Assembly (NCBI GenBank): GCA_008933045.1
Contig: WBXJ01000005.1
Span: 1-27,922, forward strand
Length of the DNA: 27,922 nt
Origin: Verrucomicrobiota bacterium
GTDB taxonomy: Bacteria > Verrucomicrobiota > Verrucomicrobiia > Limisphaerales > SXQI01
Direction of reading: 5' to 3'
Positions 6,501 to 14,176 of this stretch are shown here, piece by piece. Numbering within the stretch: the stretch's first letter is position 1; every line of letters begins with the position of its first letter. A model generated the notes under the pieces. The model ran no database searches. It saw only the letters and a list, made by a program, of their open reading frames with translations, and was not told the origin of the DNA. The position numbers and the translations under genes are program-made.

Positions 6501-9352
6501 AAGTTATCACTCCGCCCTCCCACAAAAATCTGCTCCTCCCCCTCCACGAATCCCGGCGCAAGCCTCCCATCGATTTCAGGGTTCGGGTCTCCATCCAGGT
6601 ATACCTTCACGTTGGATCCAACTCGCACCAGCGCGACGTGATGCCATGTCCGTGGTTCCAGCACCGTTACGCCCGCCACCACATTGTTCAGCCTGTTTCC
6701 ATTGAACACGATCAACCTTCCGCTCTGCCCTTCGTAACTCCCCCCAATCCCCAGGTGTTCCCCGGGCGCGCCTTCCGCTCCATCCAATCCCCTCGAGAAC
6801 AAATACCCCGTCACCGCGCGCGATTCGTTCGGGATTTCGTTCCAAAACCAAAACTGCACACTGTAATCATTGCTCAGCGCCTTCAAACGGCTTGTAATCC
6901 GATCCCCGTTGAACCTCGCCGCCCCATTCCCCGAAAATTCTCTCCCCGCAATCGCCACGCTCTCTTCCTTCCAAGCGTGGTTTTTATTTTCGGTCGCATC
7001 CAGAATCTTGATCCCCTCCACCTGGTCCATCCGCCAAAACGCCAGCGGCTTCGATTCCACCATTCCCTTGACGTACTGCTGAGGCAAGGGAAGCCCCTCC
7101 ACCATCGGCCGGGAACGCCGCGCTTCCTCTTCCCGCAACGCCGCCAATCCGGAAAGCTTCTCATGCCGTGCAATTTCGTCTGCCGACAGCGCCCGATCAT
7201 AAATCGCCACCTCATCCAGTTTGCCTTCCAGGCTATCCGGTTTTTCTTCCCCGCCCCCGAAGTAAACCCAACTCCCCCCCTCCGTCGCTGCGTCTACTTC
7301 GCCGCTGATCTCCCTAGTTCCGTTCAGATAGACCTCCACCTTTTTCCCCTCCCGCACCACTACGACGTGGTTCCAGCTTCGGGTTTTGATCCCGGTCCCG
7401 CCCGCAAGGGCCCGCGCCCCCTGGCTCGTCGAGAAAATCAGCATCCCCGCGGCCTGGTTCGTCCCTCCAATAGACAACCGCTCATACTCTCCGCCCGGTC
7501 TCGACTGTCGTGCGAAAAGATGCCCCGTCAGACCGCGAACATTTGCCGGAAACCCATTCCAAAAAAAGAATTCGGCGCTGTAAGCACTTCCGAACTTTCC
7601 CAACTGCGCCTTCAACCGCCCCCCTGCGAAATGGGCGCAGCGATTGATCACTCCAGCTCCCGAAAAACTCGCACCCTGTGGTCCCTCTAGGTAAAATGCG
7701 ATTCCATCCTCGTAAGTCGCTCCCTGCCGATTCCCACTGGCATCCCGCGCCTCAGCCCCCGTCATTTCATCCAGTCGCCAGTACGCTCTCGGTCCGGAAT
7801 TCAGCACCGCTTTCGCATATTCCCCCTGCGGCTCCATCGCTTCCCGCCGCGGTTTCCCCGCTACCTGTTCCAGCAAACGCAATTCCGCCTCCACGATCTT
7901 CGTTTCCGCCTCCGGTTCGAGCGCCGCGGTCCGGGCTGGCCAGGTGGTGTATCCCCCCAGCTTGTGTTGCTCCGGCGGCGGGATGTATCCCTCCGCCCCA
8001 TTCGCAAGCTCAATCACCATCGTTGTATCCAGGGGGCTTTGGGCTTTGAGCTTCAATCCCGTCAGCGCATAAACTTCGTCAGGGATCGCTGCCAACCCCA
8101 GCCCCCCAATCCGCACCGCTTGCAGCTTCAACTCCCGCACCGGTTCGTCATGCAGGTAAATTGCCTCGTAAGCGTACACTTCCGGGATTGTTTTCGGCAG
8201 ACGCCCCTGCATCTCTTCCACCTTTTGCCGTGCCCATTTCAACCGTTCCGCGTCTGGGGTCCGGCGCTTCAAGCTCAGCTTGCTCTCCGCCATCGCCAGC
8301 GGTGCCCAATCGTGATAGAGAATCTTTTCATAGGCCCCGTATGCCACCTTTGCCACTGCTTCCGAATACGCCTCCAGCCCCGGATTTTTCGCTGGCTGCC
8401 CGTAATCCATCCACATCTGGTCGCCGCTCGTTCCCTGCGACATGATCCCGACAAACGCCGGCTTCTCGCCGTTCGGTGAGATCATTCTCCCCATCTTTTC
8501 TGCGAACAACCCGTAGTAATCGGCAGAGATCCCAATGGACCCGTAGTAATGCATCGAATAATTTGCGAGCACCGCGATCGGCCGCCCATCCAGGGCCTGC
8601 ACCGCAAGAATCGAAATCGCAGGATCCACCGGCCCGGAGGGCCCCAGGGCATCGGGGTTTTCGTAACCGGGATGCATATTCGCGCGTATGTTGCGGTTCC
8701 CAAAGGGATCCGTCCCCATCTTGTCCGACCGGTAAATCCACCGCCGGCAATGGGTATGCTCAAAATCATTCGTACTGGTCCATCCAACCCGGGCAGGCTC
8801 CAGGTTCTTCACCGCGAGTTCGATGCTTTGCGCGATCCAGCCAGGAATCAGCTGTGAGTACTCCACATCCTCCGGTGTCCCCAGCAACCCCATGGGCGCC
8901 GGGGCCGAATGAGTGTGCGTCGCCGAAACCAAAATATGCTCCGGTACGATCCCCGTTTTCTGCCGCGCCAATTCCTTCCCCTTGTCGATCAACTCCCGCG
9001 GCATCATGCAGCTATCGATCACCACCAGCGCGATCCGCTTCTCTCCATCGTCCAGCACCACGGTCCTCGCGTGCAACCGATCCGTTACTTTGCTCGACTG
9101 CGTGTCCAGGAAATTCCCTCCGATATGCGCCGGAAACTTTTCAGGGCTGATATCCAGCGCGTACGCTCCAGCTCGAAAAACCTTCGTTTCCGCTTGCAGT
9201 CCCGCCGCGCCCCACAGCAACAGCCCCGCGCACCAGGCCCATCCTTGGCTCATCCATCCCGCTTTTGGTCGCCGGGCGTTCCGGGCCGTCCCGCTGGCTC
9301 TCCCGCTTCCATTCCTAAAAACAACCGCTCCTGCTCTGCGCTCATGGTTCAT
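3560..9352 (-). CDS. Giant exported fusion: neutral-ceramidase-like, 2x LamG, PVC dehydrogenase, HEAT, haem-binding CxxCH domain
   Basis: A predicted periplasmic or surface protein of 1,930 residues. Residues 34-55 (MSQGWAWCAGLLLWGAAG onward) form a signal peptide. Residues about 57-500 resemble neutral/alkaline ceramidases, with THTHS at 145-149 as probable zinc-ligand region, and TSGDQMW near 308-314 where characterised enzymes carry a GD-x-SP serine motif, so ceramidase activity should not be assumed. Two LamG-like units follow, about 515-740 and 764-977; each starts with a YWRLDE- or FWRMDQ-like strand and ends in a xLSxxEIAxxxKLSG-like tail. About 1000-1380 is a PVC membrane-bound dehydrogenase-type propeller with EDKDGDGVFD near 1063, a calcium-loop-like motif. 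HEAT repeats cover about 1385-1790. CASCH at 1811 starts a C-terminal haem c domain ending in LADLIQFLQKL. An in-frame TTG start at 9499 and an ATG at 9253 are alternatives; 9352 supplies an Arg-rich n-region. The gene probably serves degradation of polymers or lipids coupled to electron transfer. Confidence 0.9.
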   Translation of the reverse strand: MNHERRAGAVVFRNGSGRASGTARNARRPKAGWMSQGWAWCAGLLLWGAAGLQAETKVFRAGAYALDISPEKFPAHIGGNFLDTQSSKVTDRLHARTVVLDDGEKRIALVVIDSCMMPRELIDKGKELARQKTGIVPEHILVSATHTHSAPAPMGLLGTPEDVEYSQLIPGWIAQSIELAVKNLEPARVGWTSTNDFEHTHCRRWIYRSDKMGTDPFGNRNIRANMHPGYENPDALGPSGPVDPAISILAVQALDGRPIAVLANYSMHYYGSIGISADYYGLFAEKMGRMISPNGEKPAFVGIMSQGTSGDQMWMDYGQPAKNPGLEAYSEAVAKVAYGAYEKILYHDWAPLAMAESKLSLKRRTPDAERLKWARQKVEEMQGRLPKTIPEVYAYEAIYLHDEPVRELKLQAVRIGGLGLAAIPDEVYALTGLKLKAQSPLDTTMVIELANGAEGYIPPPEQHKLGGYTTWPARTAALEPEAETKIVEAELRLLEQVAGKPRREAMEPQGEYAKAVLNSGPRAYWRLDEMTGAEARDASGNRQGATYEDGIAFYLEGPQGASFSGAGVINRCAHFAGGRLKAQLGKFGSAYSAEFFFWNGFPANVRGLTGHLFARQSRPGGEYERLSIGGTNQAAGMLIFSTSQGARALAGGTGIKTRSWNHVVVVREGKKVEVYLNGTREISGEVDAATEGGSWVYFGGGEEKPDSLEGKLDEVAIYDRALSADEIARHEKLSGLAALREEEARRSRPMVEGLPLPQQYVKGMVESKPLAFWRMDQVEGIKILDATENKNHAWKEESVAIAGREFSGNGAARFNGDRITSRLKALSNDYSVQFWFWNEIPNESRAVTGYLFSRGLDGAEGAPGEHLGIGGSYEGQSGRLIVFNGNRLNNVVAGVTVLEPRTWHHVALVRVGSNVKVYLDGDPNPEIDGRLAPGFVEGEEQIFVGGRSDNFANFKGRIDEVAVYRRALTAGEIAAMYKLSGQAPPPKPAPLRPEPARSPADSLKAIHLKSGFDIEQVAVEPLVMSPVAIDWGADGRLWVVEMADYPMGMDGKMKGGGRVRVLEDKDGDGVFDKSTVYLDGLNFPNGIATWRDGILVTAAPEIFLAGGDAGSGVSRRTLLTGFKEGNLQLRVNGLRWGLDNWIYCANGWSSGLVENASGGPKVDMGGRDIRFKPDEGVVQAESGVSQFGRERDDWGNWFGVDNSHPLFHYVLSDHYTARNPHFAPPEAKVQVIVPTNPKVYPARAPEKRYHSFEQSGHFTSACAPMIYRDEVLFGPGREEHMFVCEPFHNLVHHEILSENGVSFSARRAMDEQESEFLTSDDRWFRPVMARLGPDGALWVVDMYRFMIEHPDWLPPGGKAELEPFYRHGENQGRIYRIFPKGKRPGPLPRLDKMNVEQLVATLESSNGWQRDKAQQLLIWKADRAAVPLLEKMATREGNSLGRLHALCTLDGMGALAAELVVKALGDSDERVRREAVRLSETFAKKNPELIAELSKRLDDPSPKVRLQLACTLGEFDKLEAGALLGRLLVRNYEDRYIVVGALSSATKHCAALDGAVAAAPMAAVNALAEDLLNISLALGEREGIRKLLLRILSDANGRVSTDQMRILGRFIDGLARRKSAFVDFAGHGDEAAKAGNLFAAARKIAMAAEESAERRSAAIGLLGRDPGARVEDLQLMKQLLTPRVPGEIQKAVVKSLANWGDPSVPQQFADAWPGQLPDVRGAMLDEFLAREAWALTLLQLMEGGKIEARELDAPRRDRLLKHNSERVRDVAQKVLGATVNPARQKVVKEYRPALALQADAGKGSEVFTRLCASCHKLDNIGREVGPDLRAVGNRSSEILLTSILDPGSAVDPRYLAYSCKLANDEEVYGIIVGESASSITMKSADGNTRSILRTEIGSLTGAKISLMPEGLESGMTPQELADLIQFLQKL

Positions 9353-9564
9353 GGCGCTCAATGTACTAAAATCCCCATCTGATGGAAGCCTTTCTCCAAC
9401 CGCGGCTAAAGACCGAGCGCCATCCCTGTCGGCGACACCCACTGCCCGACCCGTCACCCCATCTCCGTCGGAAGTCCGATCGCTGTGAATCAAAAGCAAC
9501 TGTTACCCTGAATGGATGGTATTACGTAAAAGCGTCGATGTGATTGTTGGTTGTTCTGAGGGGA

Positions 9565-10404
9565 CTATAAAGGGGTTCGTTCTATTCCGGCTGGGGTGAA
9601 GCGAATTTTTCTGGCTTTGTATAACGCGCCTATGGCTTGTTTGAATGATTTTTTACTGGCTCCGAAGGTGGCTCTTATTATGTGTGGAGGGCTGTCGTCG
9701 TTGAGGGGTAATGCTCCACCGTTTGCTGCGAGTTTGGCGAGGATTTGATCTCGCAATGAGCCGACGCGCTGGTAGCCGATGGGGTCGAGGGTGAGATCGA
9801 TTTTTTCACCGGCACGCAACGCCCGTATGAACCCCGGTATCCGTTGGCCTACGGTGATGGAAGTTTGGACGGTATCGTGATAGAGGAGACCTTCGTGGAT
9901 GTTTTCCACGATGGCGCGATAGCCCAAGGCTGTTTTCTCGGTGATCAGCAGGTTGACGCTCTGTCCTTTGCGGTAGACGGGTGCTTTTTGGCTGAGGTGC
10001 CGATGAAGGCGCATGGTGGCGACGATGCGGTTGGATTTTTCATCGAGCAGCACAAAGACCACGACTTGATCGCCGACGCGGACGATGCCGGCTTGTTCGC
10101 GAAAGGGGAGGAATAAATCTTTGCCCAATCCCCAGTTCAGGAAGGCTCCGGTTTGAGGATGCACGGCCACGACGATCAATGGGGCGAACTCTCCGACCAT
10201 GGCGAGCGGGGTTTCGGTGGTGGCGACGAGGCGATCTTCAGAATCGAGATAAAGGAACACATCGACGAGGACACCCGGCTTCATGGCCGGTTTTTTGTAT
10301 TTTCCCGGGAGCAAGATTTCGCCAAGATTTTCTCCGTCCAAATATAACCCCGGTGGTGCCTCACGCACGACCGCTAATAAATTTCGTTGACCGAGCAATG
10401 CCAT
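9565..10404 (-). CDS. cvfB: CvfB-like S1 domain RNA-binding protein
   Basis: A 279-residue cytoplasmic protein of the CvfB/YitL family, which combines S1-type OB folds with a C-terminal winged helix and is linked to RNA binding and regulation of gene expression. Seen here: an N-terminal S1-like part (LLAVVREAPPGLYLDG), a second part around residues 65-135 (FAPLIVVAVHPQTGAFLNWG, then LFLPFREQ), a third S1-like part about 150-210 (YRAIVENIHEGLLYHDTVQ), and a winged-helix-like end (IIRATFGASKKSFKQAIGAL). The length is close to that of Staphylococcus CvfB (about 300). ATG at 10404 has no strong ribosome-binding site. It is divergent from the hydrolase gene, and the giant gene is downstream on the same strand, 212 nt away from its chosen start. 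Confidence 0.88.
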   Translation of the reverse strand: MALLGQRNLLAVVREAPPGLYLDGENLGEILLPGKYKKPAMKPGVLVDVFLYLDSEDRLVATTETPLAMVGEFAPLIVVAVHPQTGAFLNWGLGKDLFLPFREQAGIVRVGDQVVVFVLLDEKSNRIVATMRLHRHLSQKAPVYRKGQSVNLLITEKTALGYRAIVENIHEGLLYHDTVQTSITVGQRIPGFIRALRAGEKIDLTLDPIGYQRVGSLRDQILAKLAANGGALPLNDDSPPHIIRATFGASKKSFKQAIGALYKARKIRFTPAGIERTPL

Positions 10405-10494
10405 GGATAGTGATGCTACGCCTCGAAGACTCGGAACTACAAACGCGAAATGATGGTCCGGTAGGCTGCGTTATTGGCTTGGCATTGTTTGGGT

Positions 10495-10503
10495 GGGAGG
10501 TGA
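10495..10503 (+). promoter_or_regulatory. Shine-Dalgarno site that decides the hydrolase start
   Basis: GGGAGGTGA lies 10 nt before the ATG at 10514. It favours that ATG over the in-frame GTG at 10493, which would overlap the site itself. Confidence 0.55.
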
Positions 10504-10513
10504 ATGGTTGGGG

Positions 10514-11500
10514 ATGTCATTACGTCGTCTTGGTCGAGTCGCGGGTATTTTTATTGGAGTGTTGTTGGTGGGGTTTGTGGGGCTTTGGATTTTTTTGTAT
10601 CGAGCTGACGCGACAAGTTCTGCCCCACGAGGGTTCGGGAGCGAACGGCAAATTTATGCATCTCTTATTTTAAGGGCGATGAGGTTGGTGGATATGAATC
10701 CGCCTGTGCCTGCTGGGGTTGTCGAACGGTTGGGGGTGGAGTTTAAGCGCGTCGGTGAGCGTCGGTTGTTGTTGGATATCCACTCGCCCTCCAATTCAGT
10801 AGGAAAAGTTCCTGCGTTGATTTTTATTCATGGGGGAGCGTGGAGGACGGGGCGTCGTCAGGATTACCGAGTTTACACGACTTATTTTGCCACGCGTGGA
10901 TATGTGGCGGCGACGATTGATTATCGGTTGTTTCCTGAGGGGAAGGTGGATGAACAGTTGTCGGATTGCCAAGCGGCTGTCGGTTGGGTGCGCGCAAATG
11001 CGGAGACGTTGGGGGTGGATCCCGAGCGCATCGTGGTGGTGGGTGGGTCCGCTGGTGGACATCTGAGCTTGCTTGTGGGGTATACGGCTGCGCAAGCGGA
11101 GGCCAAGGCTGCCTCGGGATGGAGGGATCCGCATCGAGTGGCGGCTGTGGTGGATTTGTATGGCCCGACCGATTTGACGGCACCTGAGGCGAACGATGTT
11201 TCTGTGGTGAAGGATCTTATGGGCGGGACGCTGGCTTCCGCACCTGAACGTTGGCGGAGGGCGTCACCGTTGTTTTTGGTGGGTTCGAATACTCCACCGA
11301 CGTTGATCTTTCAGGGTTCGATTGATCGAATTGTGTTGGCGAAGCAGAGCGATGTTCTCGCAGACAAATTGAAGGCCACTGGGGTTCGTTATGATTATGA
11401 GCGGCTTGAAGGATGGCCGCACACGATGGATGCCACCCGACCGATGAACGCGTTTTGTCGGCAGCGCATCGAGCAGTTTTTACAGAGCGTGTTGAAATAG
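10514..11500 (+). CDS. Membrane-anchored alpha/beta hydrolase (esterase/lipase, BD-FAE/HSL-like)
   Basis: A 328-residue serine hydrolase. The N-terminus has one hydrophobic segment, about residues 9-27 (AGIFIGVLLVGFVGLWIFL), that serves as signal anchor or uncleaved signal, so the catalytic domain is probably outside the cytoplasm. The oxyanion motif HGGAW is at 106. The nucleophile elbow GGSAGGH holds Ser179. Asp271 lies in GSIDRIV and His303 in GWPHTMD, which completes the triad. The HGG motif points to the esterase/lipase group that includes acetyl-xylan and feruloyl esterases and HSL-like enzymes; the substrate is unknown. It is divergent from the CvfB-like gene by about 110 bp and followed by 164 bp without a gene. 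Confidence 0.9.
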   Translation: MSLRRLGRVAGIFIGVLLVGFVGLWIFLYRADATSSAPRGFGSERQIYASLILRAMRLVDMNPPVPAGVVERLGVEFKRVGERRLLLDIHSPSNSVGKVPALIFIHGGAWRTGRRQDYRVYTTYFATRGYVAATIDYRLFPEGKVDEQLSDCQAAVGWVRANAETLGVDPERIVVVGGSAGGHLSLLVGYTAAQAEAKAASGWRDPHRVAAVVDLYGPTDLTAPEANDVSVVKDLMGGTLASAPERWRRASPLFLVGSNTPPTLIFQGSIDRIVLAKQSDVLADKLKATGVRYDYERLEGWPHTMDATRPMNAFCRQRIEQFLQSVLK

Positions 11501-11515
11501 CAGGGGAATAGGTGG

Positions 11516-11534
11516 GGTGATTCCAGTGATCACC
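11516..11534 (+). terminator. Possible weak hairpin after the hydrolase gene
   Basis: GGTGAT (11516-11521) pairs with ATCACC (11529-11534) across a 7-nt loop, 15 nt after the hydrolase stop. No U-tract follows, so a rho-independent terminator is doubtful. Confidence 0.2.
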
Positions 11535-11664
11535 AAAGACTGCTATGGCGCGGGATGTCTTTCTATGGTAAAGGATAGGCTTGACCCGTGATTTTTGGAG
11601 GTGGATGCATCTCGTTCACTAGTGGTCAAAACGATCGATAAGTTTTTCGAGAAACCGAAAACGG

Positions 11665-12834
11665 ATGAACATGCCGAGTGAGAAAACACTGACCCCCCAT
11701 CGAGTTGCGACGGGAGCACCGGTGCGTGCGCGTTATATCATGGTAGGGGGATTCGTGGGTGCAGGGAAAACGACAAGCGTTGCGCGGTTGGCGACACATT
11801 TTGTGGGCCAAGGGTTGAGGGTGGGATTGATTACCAATGATCAAGGTTCTGAGCTTGTTGACACAACGACGTTCCGGGCCCGGGGGTTTGCGACGGAGGA
11901 AATTCCCGGGGGCTGTTTTTCTTGTCGGTTTGATTCGTTGATTGAAGCGGCACGGCGGCTAACGGCACAGACCCAGCCGGATGTATTTATCGCGGAACCG
12001 GTAGGGAGTTCCACGGATCTCGTGGCGACGGTGACCTACCCATTGCGTCGGATGTATGGTGCTGACTATAGCGTGGCTCCGTTGAGCGTGGTGGTCGATC
12101 CTATCCGAGCCGCGCGGGTGTTGGGGTTGGAGGAGGGTGCCAAGTTCAGCGATAAGGTGACGTATATTTACCGCAAGCAATTGGAGGAGGGGGATCTGAT
12201 CGTGATCAATAAATCGGATCTGATTTCAAGCGAACGAATGGCACGCCTTCACCAAGCTCTGCATGGGAGTTTCCCTAAGGCCGAAATTTTTGAGATCTCG
12301 GCTCGGCATGGTCAAGGGTTGGAGGCGTGGTTCGAACGGCTTGAAGGTGCGGAGCAGGGCCCCGGAAGTGCGATGGAGGTTGATTACCAAGTCTACGCGC
12401 AGGGTGAGGCGCTTTTGGGGTCGTTGAACGCAACCGTGCGAGCCTCTTCCCGCAAAGGCTTTGATGGCAACCGATTGCTCAAATTATTGGCGATAGAAAT
12501 TCAACGCGTGCTTGCAGGAAACCGGGCCGAGTTGGCACACCTCAAGATGACGCTCGCGCCGGAGTTTGTGCTCGGCGAAATTGGGGTCATTAATTCAGTG
12601 CGAAATGATTCGGTGCCAGAATTGGCTTTGGAACTTTCCGAACCCGTCGAGAGTGGTCAGTTAATTATTAACCTCCGAGCCGAGGCCGCGCCCGAGTTGC
12701 TGCATAAAGCCGTGACCGAAGCATTACGGTTGCTGGGGGAAACGATCCCTCATCTGTTTGTCCGATTGGAGCACTTGGAGCACTTTCGACCCGGAAAACC
12801 GCAGCCGACACATCGCTTGACCTCGATAATTTGA
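11665..12834 (+). CDS. CobW/COG0523-like G3E GTPase (putative metallochaperone)
   Basis: A 389-residue P-loop GTPase of the SIMIBI G3E group, which delivers metals or cofactors. Walker A is GGFVGAGKTT at 28-37. NKSD at 182-185 is the guanine-specificity motif. EPVGSSTDL corresponds to the switch/Walker B region. The family's metal-binding GGCFCC-like motif appears as GGCFSC with Cys84 and Cys87, so the middle cysteine is Ser86. The C-terminal part, about 235-389, contains a region rich in Leu/Glu/Arg instead of the His-rich tail of zinc chaperones. The ATG at 11665 lacks a clear ribosome-binding site; a second in-frame ATG lies two codons on. No cobalamin riboswitch or Zur-like palindrome was seen upstream, so the metal is unknown. 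From memory, PVC members have been called cobalamin biosynthesis protein P47K. Confidence 0.88.
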   Translation: MNMPSEKTLTPHRVATGAPVRARYIMVGGFVGAGKTTSVARLATHFVGQGLRVGLITNDQGSELVDTTTFRARGFATEEIPGGCFSCRFDSLIEAARRLTAQTQPDVFIAEPVGSSTDLVATVTYPLRRMYGADYSVAPLSVVVDPIRAARVLGLEEGAKFSDKVTYIYRKQLEEGDLIVINKSDLISSERMARLHQALHGSFPKAEIFEISARHGQGLEAWFERLEGAEQGPGSAMEVDYQVYAQGEALLGSLNATVRASSRKGFDGNRLLKLLAIEIQRVLAGNRAELAHLKMTLAPEFVLGEIGVINSVRNDSVPELALELSEPVESGQLIINLRAEAAPELLHKAVTEALRLLGETIPHLFVRLEHLEHFRPGKPQPTHRLTSII

Positions 12835-12852
12835 CGACATTCAAGTTCTGAG

Positions 12853-12879
12853 CTCCGCTCCTGTAGTTTTCCAGCGGAG
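12853..12879 (+). terminator. Candidate hairpin terminator after the GTPase gene
   Basis: CTCCGCT (12853-12859) pairs perfectly with AGCGGAG (12873-12879) across a 13-nt loop, 18 nt after the stop. The following bases are only moderately T-rich (TCGTTCCCTT), so strength is uncertain. It would separate the GTPase gene from the transporter. Confidence 0.4.
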
Positions 12880-12973
12880 TCGTTCCCTTGACTCGCCTTG
12901 CCACTTCACTAAGCTGCGCGGGTTATGTTGTTAAACTGCGTCGCGCTGGTTTTTGATCGGGAATAAGATTTGC

Positions 12974-14176
12974 ATGAAGAAACCCTCGTTATTGATCGTT
13001 TTCCTCAGTGTGTTTATTGATCTCATTGGTTTTGGGATCGTGATCCCGCTGCTGCCATTGTATATCAAGGATTTTGGTGCTGCAGGGTGGATGATTGGGG
13101 CGATTTCTGCATCGTTCTCGTTGATGCAGTTCTTGTTCGCCCCAGCGTGGGGGAGGCTTTCGGATCGGATTGGGCGTCGTCCGGTTTTGCTGATCAGCAA
13201 TGCTGGTGCGACCGTGGCTTATGCGATGTTTGCTTATGCTTCCACGATGACAGGACCGGCCGCGCTTTGGGTGTTACTGGCTTCGCGGATTTTTGCCGGC
13301 ATCGCGGGCGCGAACTTGTCTGTCGCCTCCGCGTATATCGCCGATATCAGCCCGCCGGAAAAACGGTCGCAAAGCATGGGGTTGATTGGAATGGCTTTCG
13401 GATTTGGTTTTATTGTGGGCCCGATCTTGGGTGCGCTCAGTAATAAATACATCGGGCCCTCAGGTCCGGGTTGGGTGGCAGCTTCGTTGTGCGCTGCAAA
13501 TTTTTTATTCGGATATTGGGTGCTGAAGGAAAGCCTTAAGCCCAGCAGCGAACAGGCCGCGAAACGAGCCCCGCTTGACCAGTGGAGCTTTTTTCTACGG
13601 AAACCGACAGTGGGTTTCTTGATTGTATCTTATTTTTTCGCCACATTCTGTTTTGCGGCATTCGAAATAACTTTCGGCATTTTTATCGTTCATCAACTGG
13701 GATATAAAGTGGAGGCGATCGGCTACCTCCTGGGCTATTGCGGTATTCTGGCGGCACTGATTCAAGGGGGTGCAATTGGAAAACTCGTCAAGCGAGTGGG
13801 CGAACCTAAACTGATTTCGATGAGTCTGTTTGTGACTGGAGCGGGGTTGGCAATCCTCCCTTATGCGACGACGCTTCCGATGGTGTTGATTGGTCTGGCA
13901 GTTTTTGCGGTGGGCTCTGGAATCAATCGTCCGCCGACCTTTGGGTTGCTTTCGATTCTAACTCCAGCTTCTGAGCAAGGCGCGGCGCTGGGTGTGGCGC
14001 AGAGCGCGGGGAGCTTGGCGAGGATCATTGCACCACCATTTGCCACCGTGCTATTAGATCGCCACCCGCACACTCCCTACCTTGTCTGTTCGTTGATCTC
14101 AATCATCGTGGGTATTTTTGCTTGGAAACGTCTTGGTCGGAAAGTCAACCCGGCCAGCGTGGCTCAGTCGGCTTAA
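12974..14176 (+). CDS. MFS transporter, DHA1/TetA-like drug:H+ antiporter
   Basis: A 400-residue inner-membrane protein with about 12 hydrophobic segments. The first segment carries FIDLIGFGIVIPLLPLY, typical for the TetA-like DHA1 branch. Loop 2-3 holds motif A as GRLSDRIGRRPVLL, and segment 5 has the antiporter motif C as FGFIVGPILGAL. A cytoplasmic loop rich in Ser, Glu and Lys near residue 195 divides the two halves. It probably exports a small hydrophobic compound in exchange for protons; resistance to tetracycline itself is not implied. The ATG at 12974 is chosen over an in-frame TTG at 12953. The stop codon overlaps the stop of the convergent AsmA-like gene in a shared TTAA. Confidence 0.92.
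   Translation: MKKPSLLIVFLSVFIDLIGFGIVIPLLPLYIKDFGAAGWMIGAISASFSLMQFLFAPAWGRLSDRIGRRPVLLISNAGATVAYAMFAYASTMTGPAALWVLLASRIFAGIAGANLSVASAYIADISPPEKRSQSMGLIGMAFGFGFIVGPILGALSNKYIGPSGPGWVAASLCAANFLFGYWVLKESLKPSSEQAAKRAPLDQWSFFLRKPTVGFLIVSYFFATFCFAAFEITFGIFIVHQLGYKVEAIGYLLGYCGILAALIQGGAIGKLVKRVGEPKLISMSLFVTGAGLAILPYATTLPMVLIGLAVFAVGSGINRPPTFGLLSILTPASEQGAALGVAQSAGSLARIIAPPFATVLLDRHPHTPYLVCSLISIIVGIFAWKRLGRKVNPASVAQSA

Noticed and set aside
6638..7690. 350-codon plus-strand open frame inside the giant gene
   Set aside because: It is antisense to the LamG/dehydrogenase region; its sequence is rich in Pro, Arg and His and shows no domain. It arises from the G-rich coding strand opposite.
9353..9499. 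N-terminal extension of the giant protein from a TTG at 9499
   Set aside because: Not excluded, as AGGG lies 7 nt upstream, but the extra 49 residues (Arg/Asp/Gly-rich) precede the signal peptide without a family match. The ATG at 9352 was preferred.
12888..12929. TTGACT followed by TATGTT as a promoter for the transporter
   Set aside because: The spacing between the boxes is about 30 nt, too far for a sigma-70 promoter, and no -10 fits at 17 nt.
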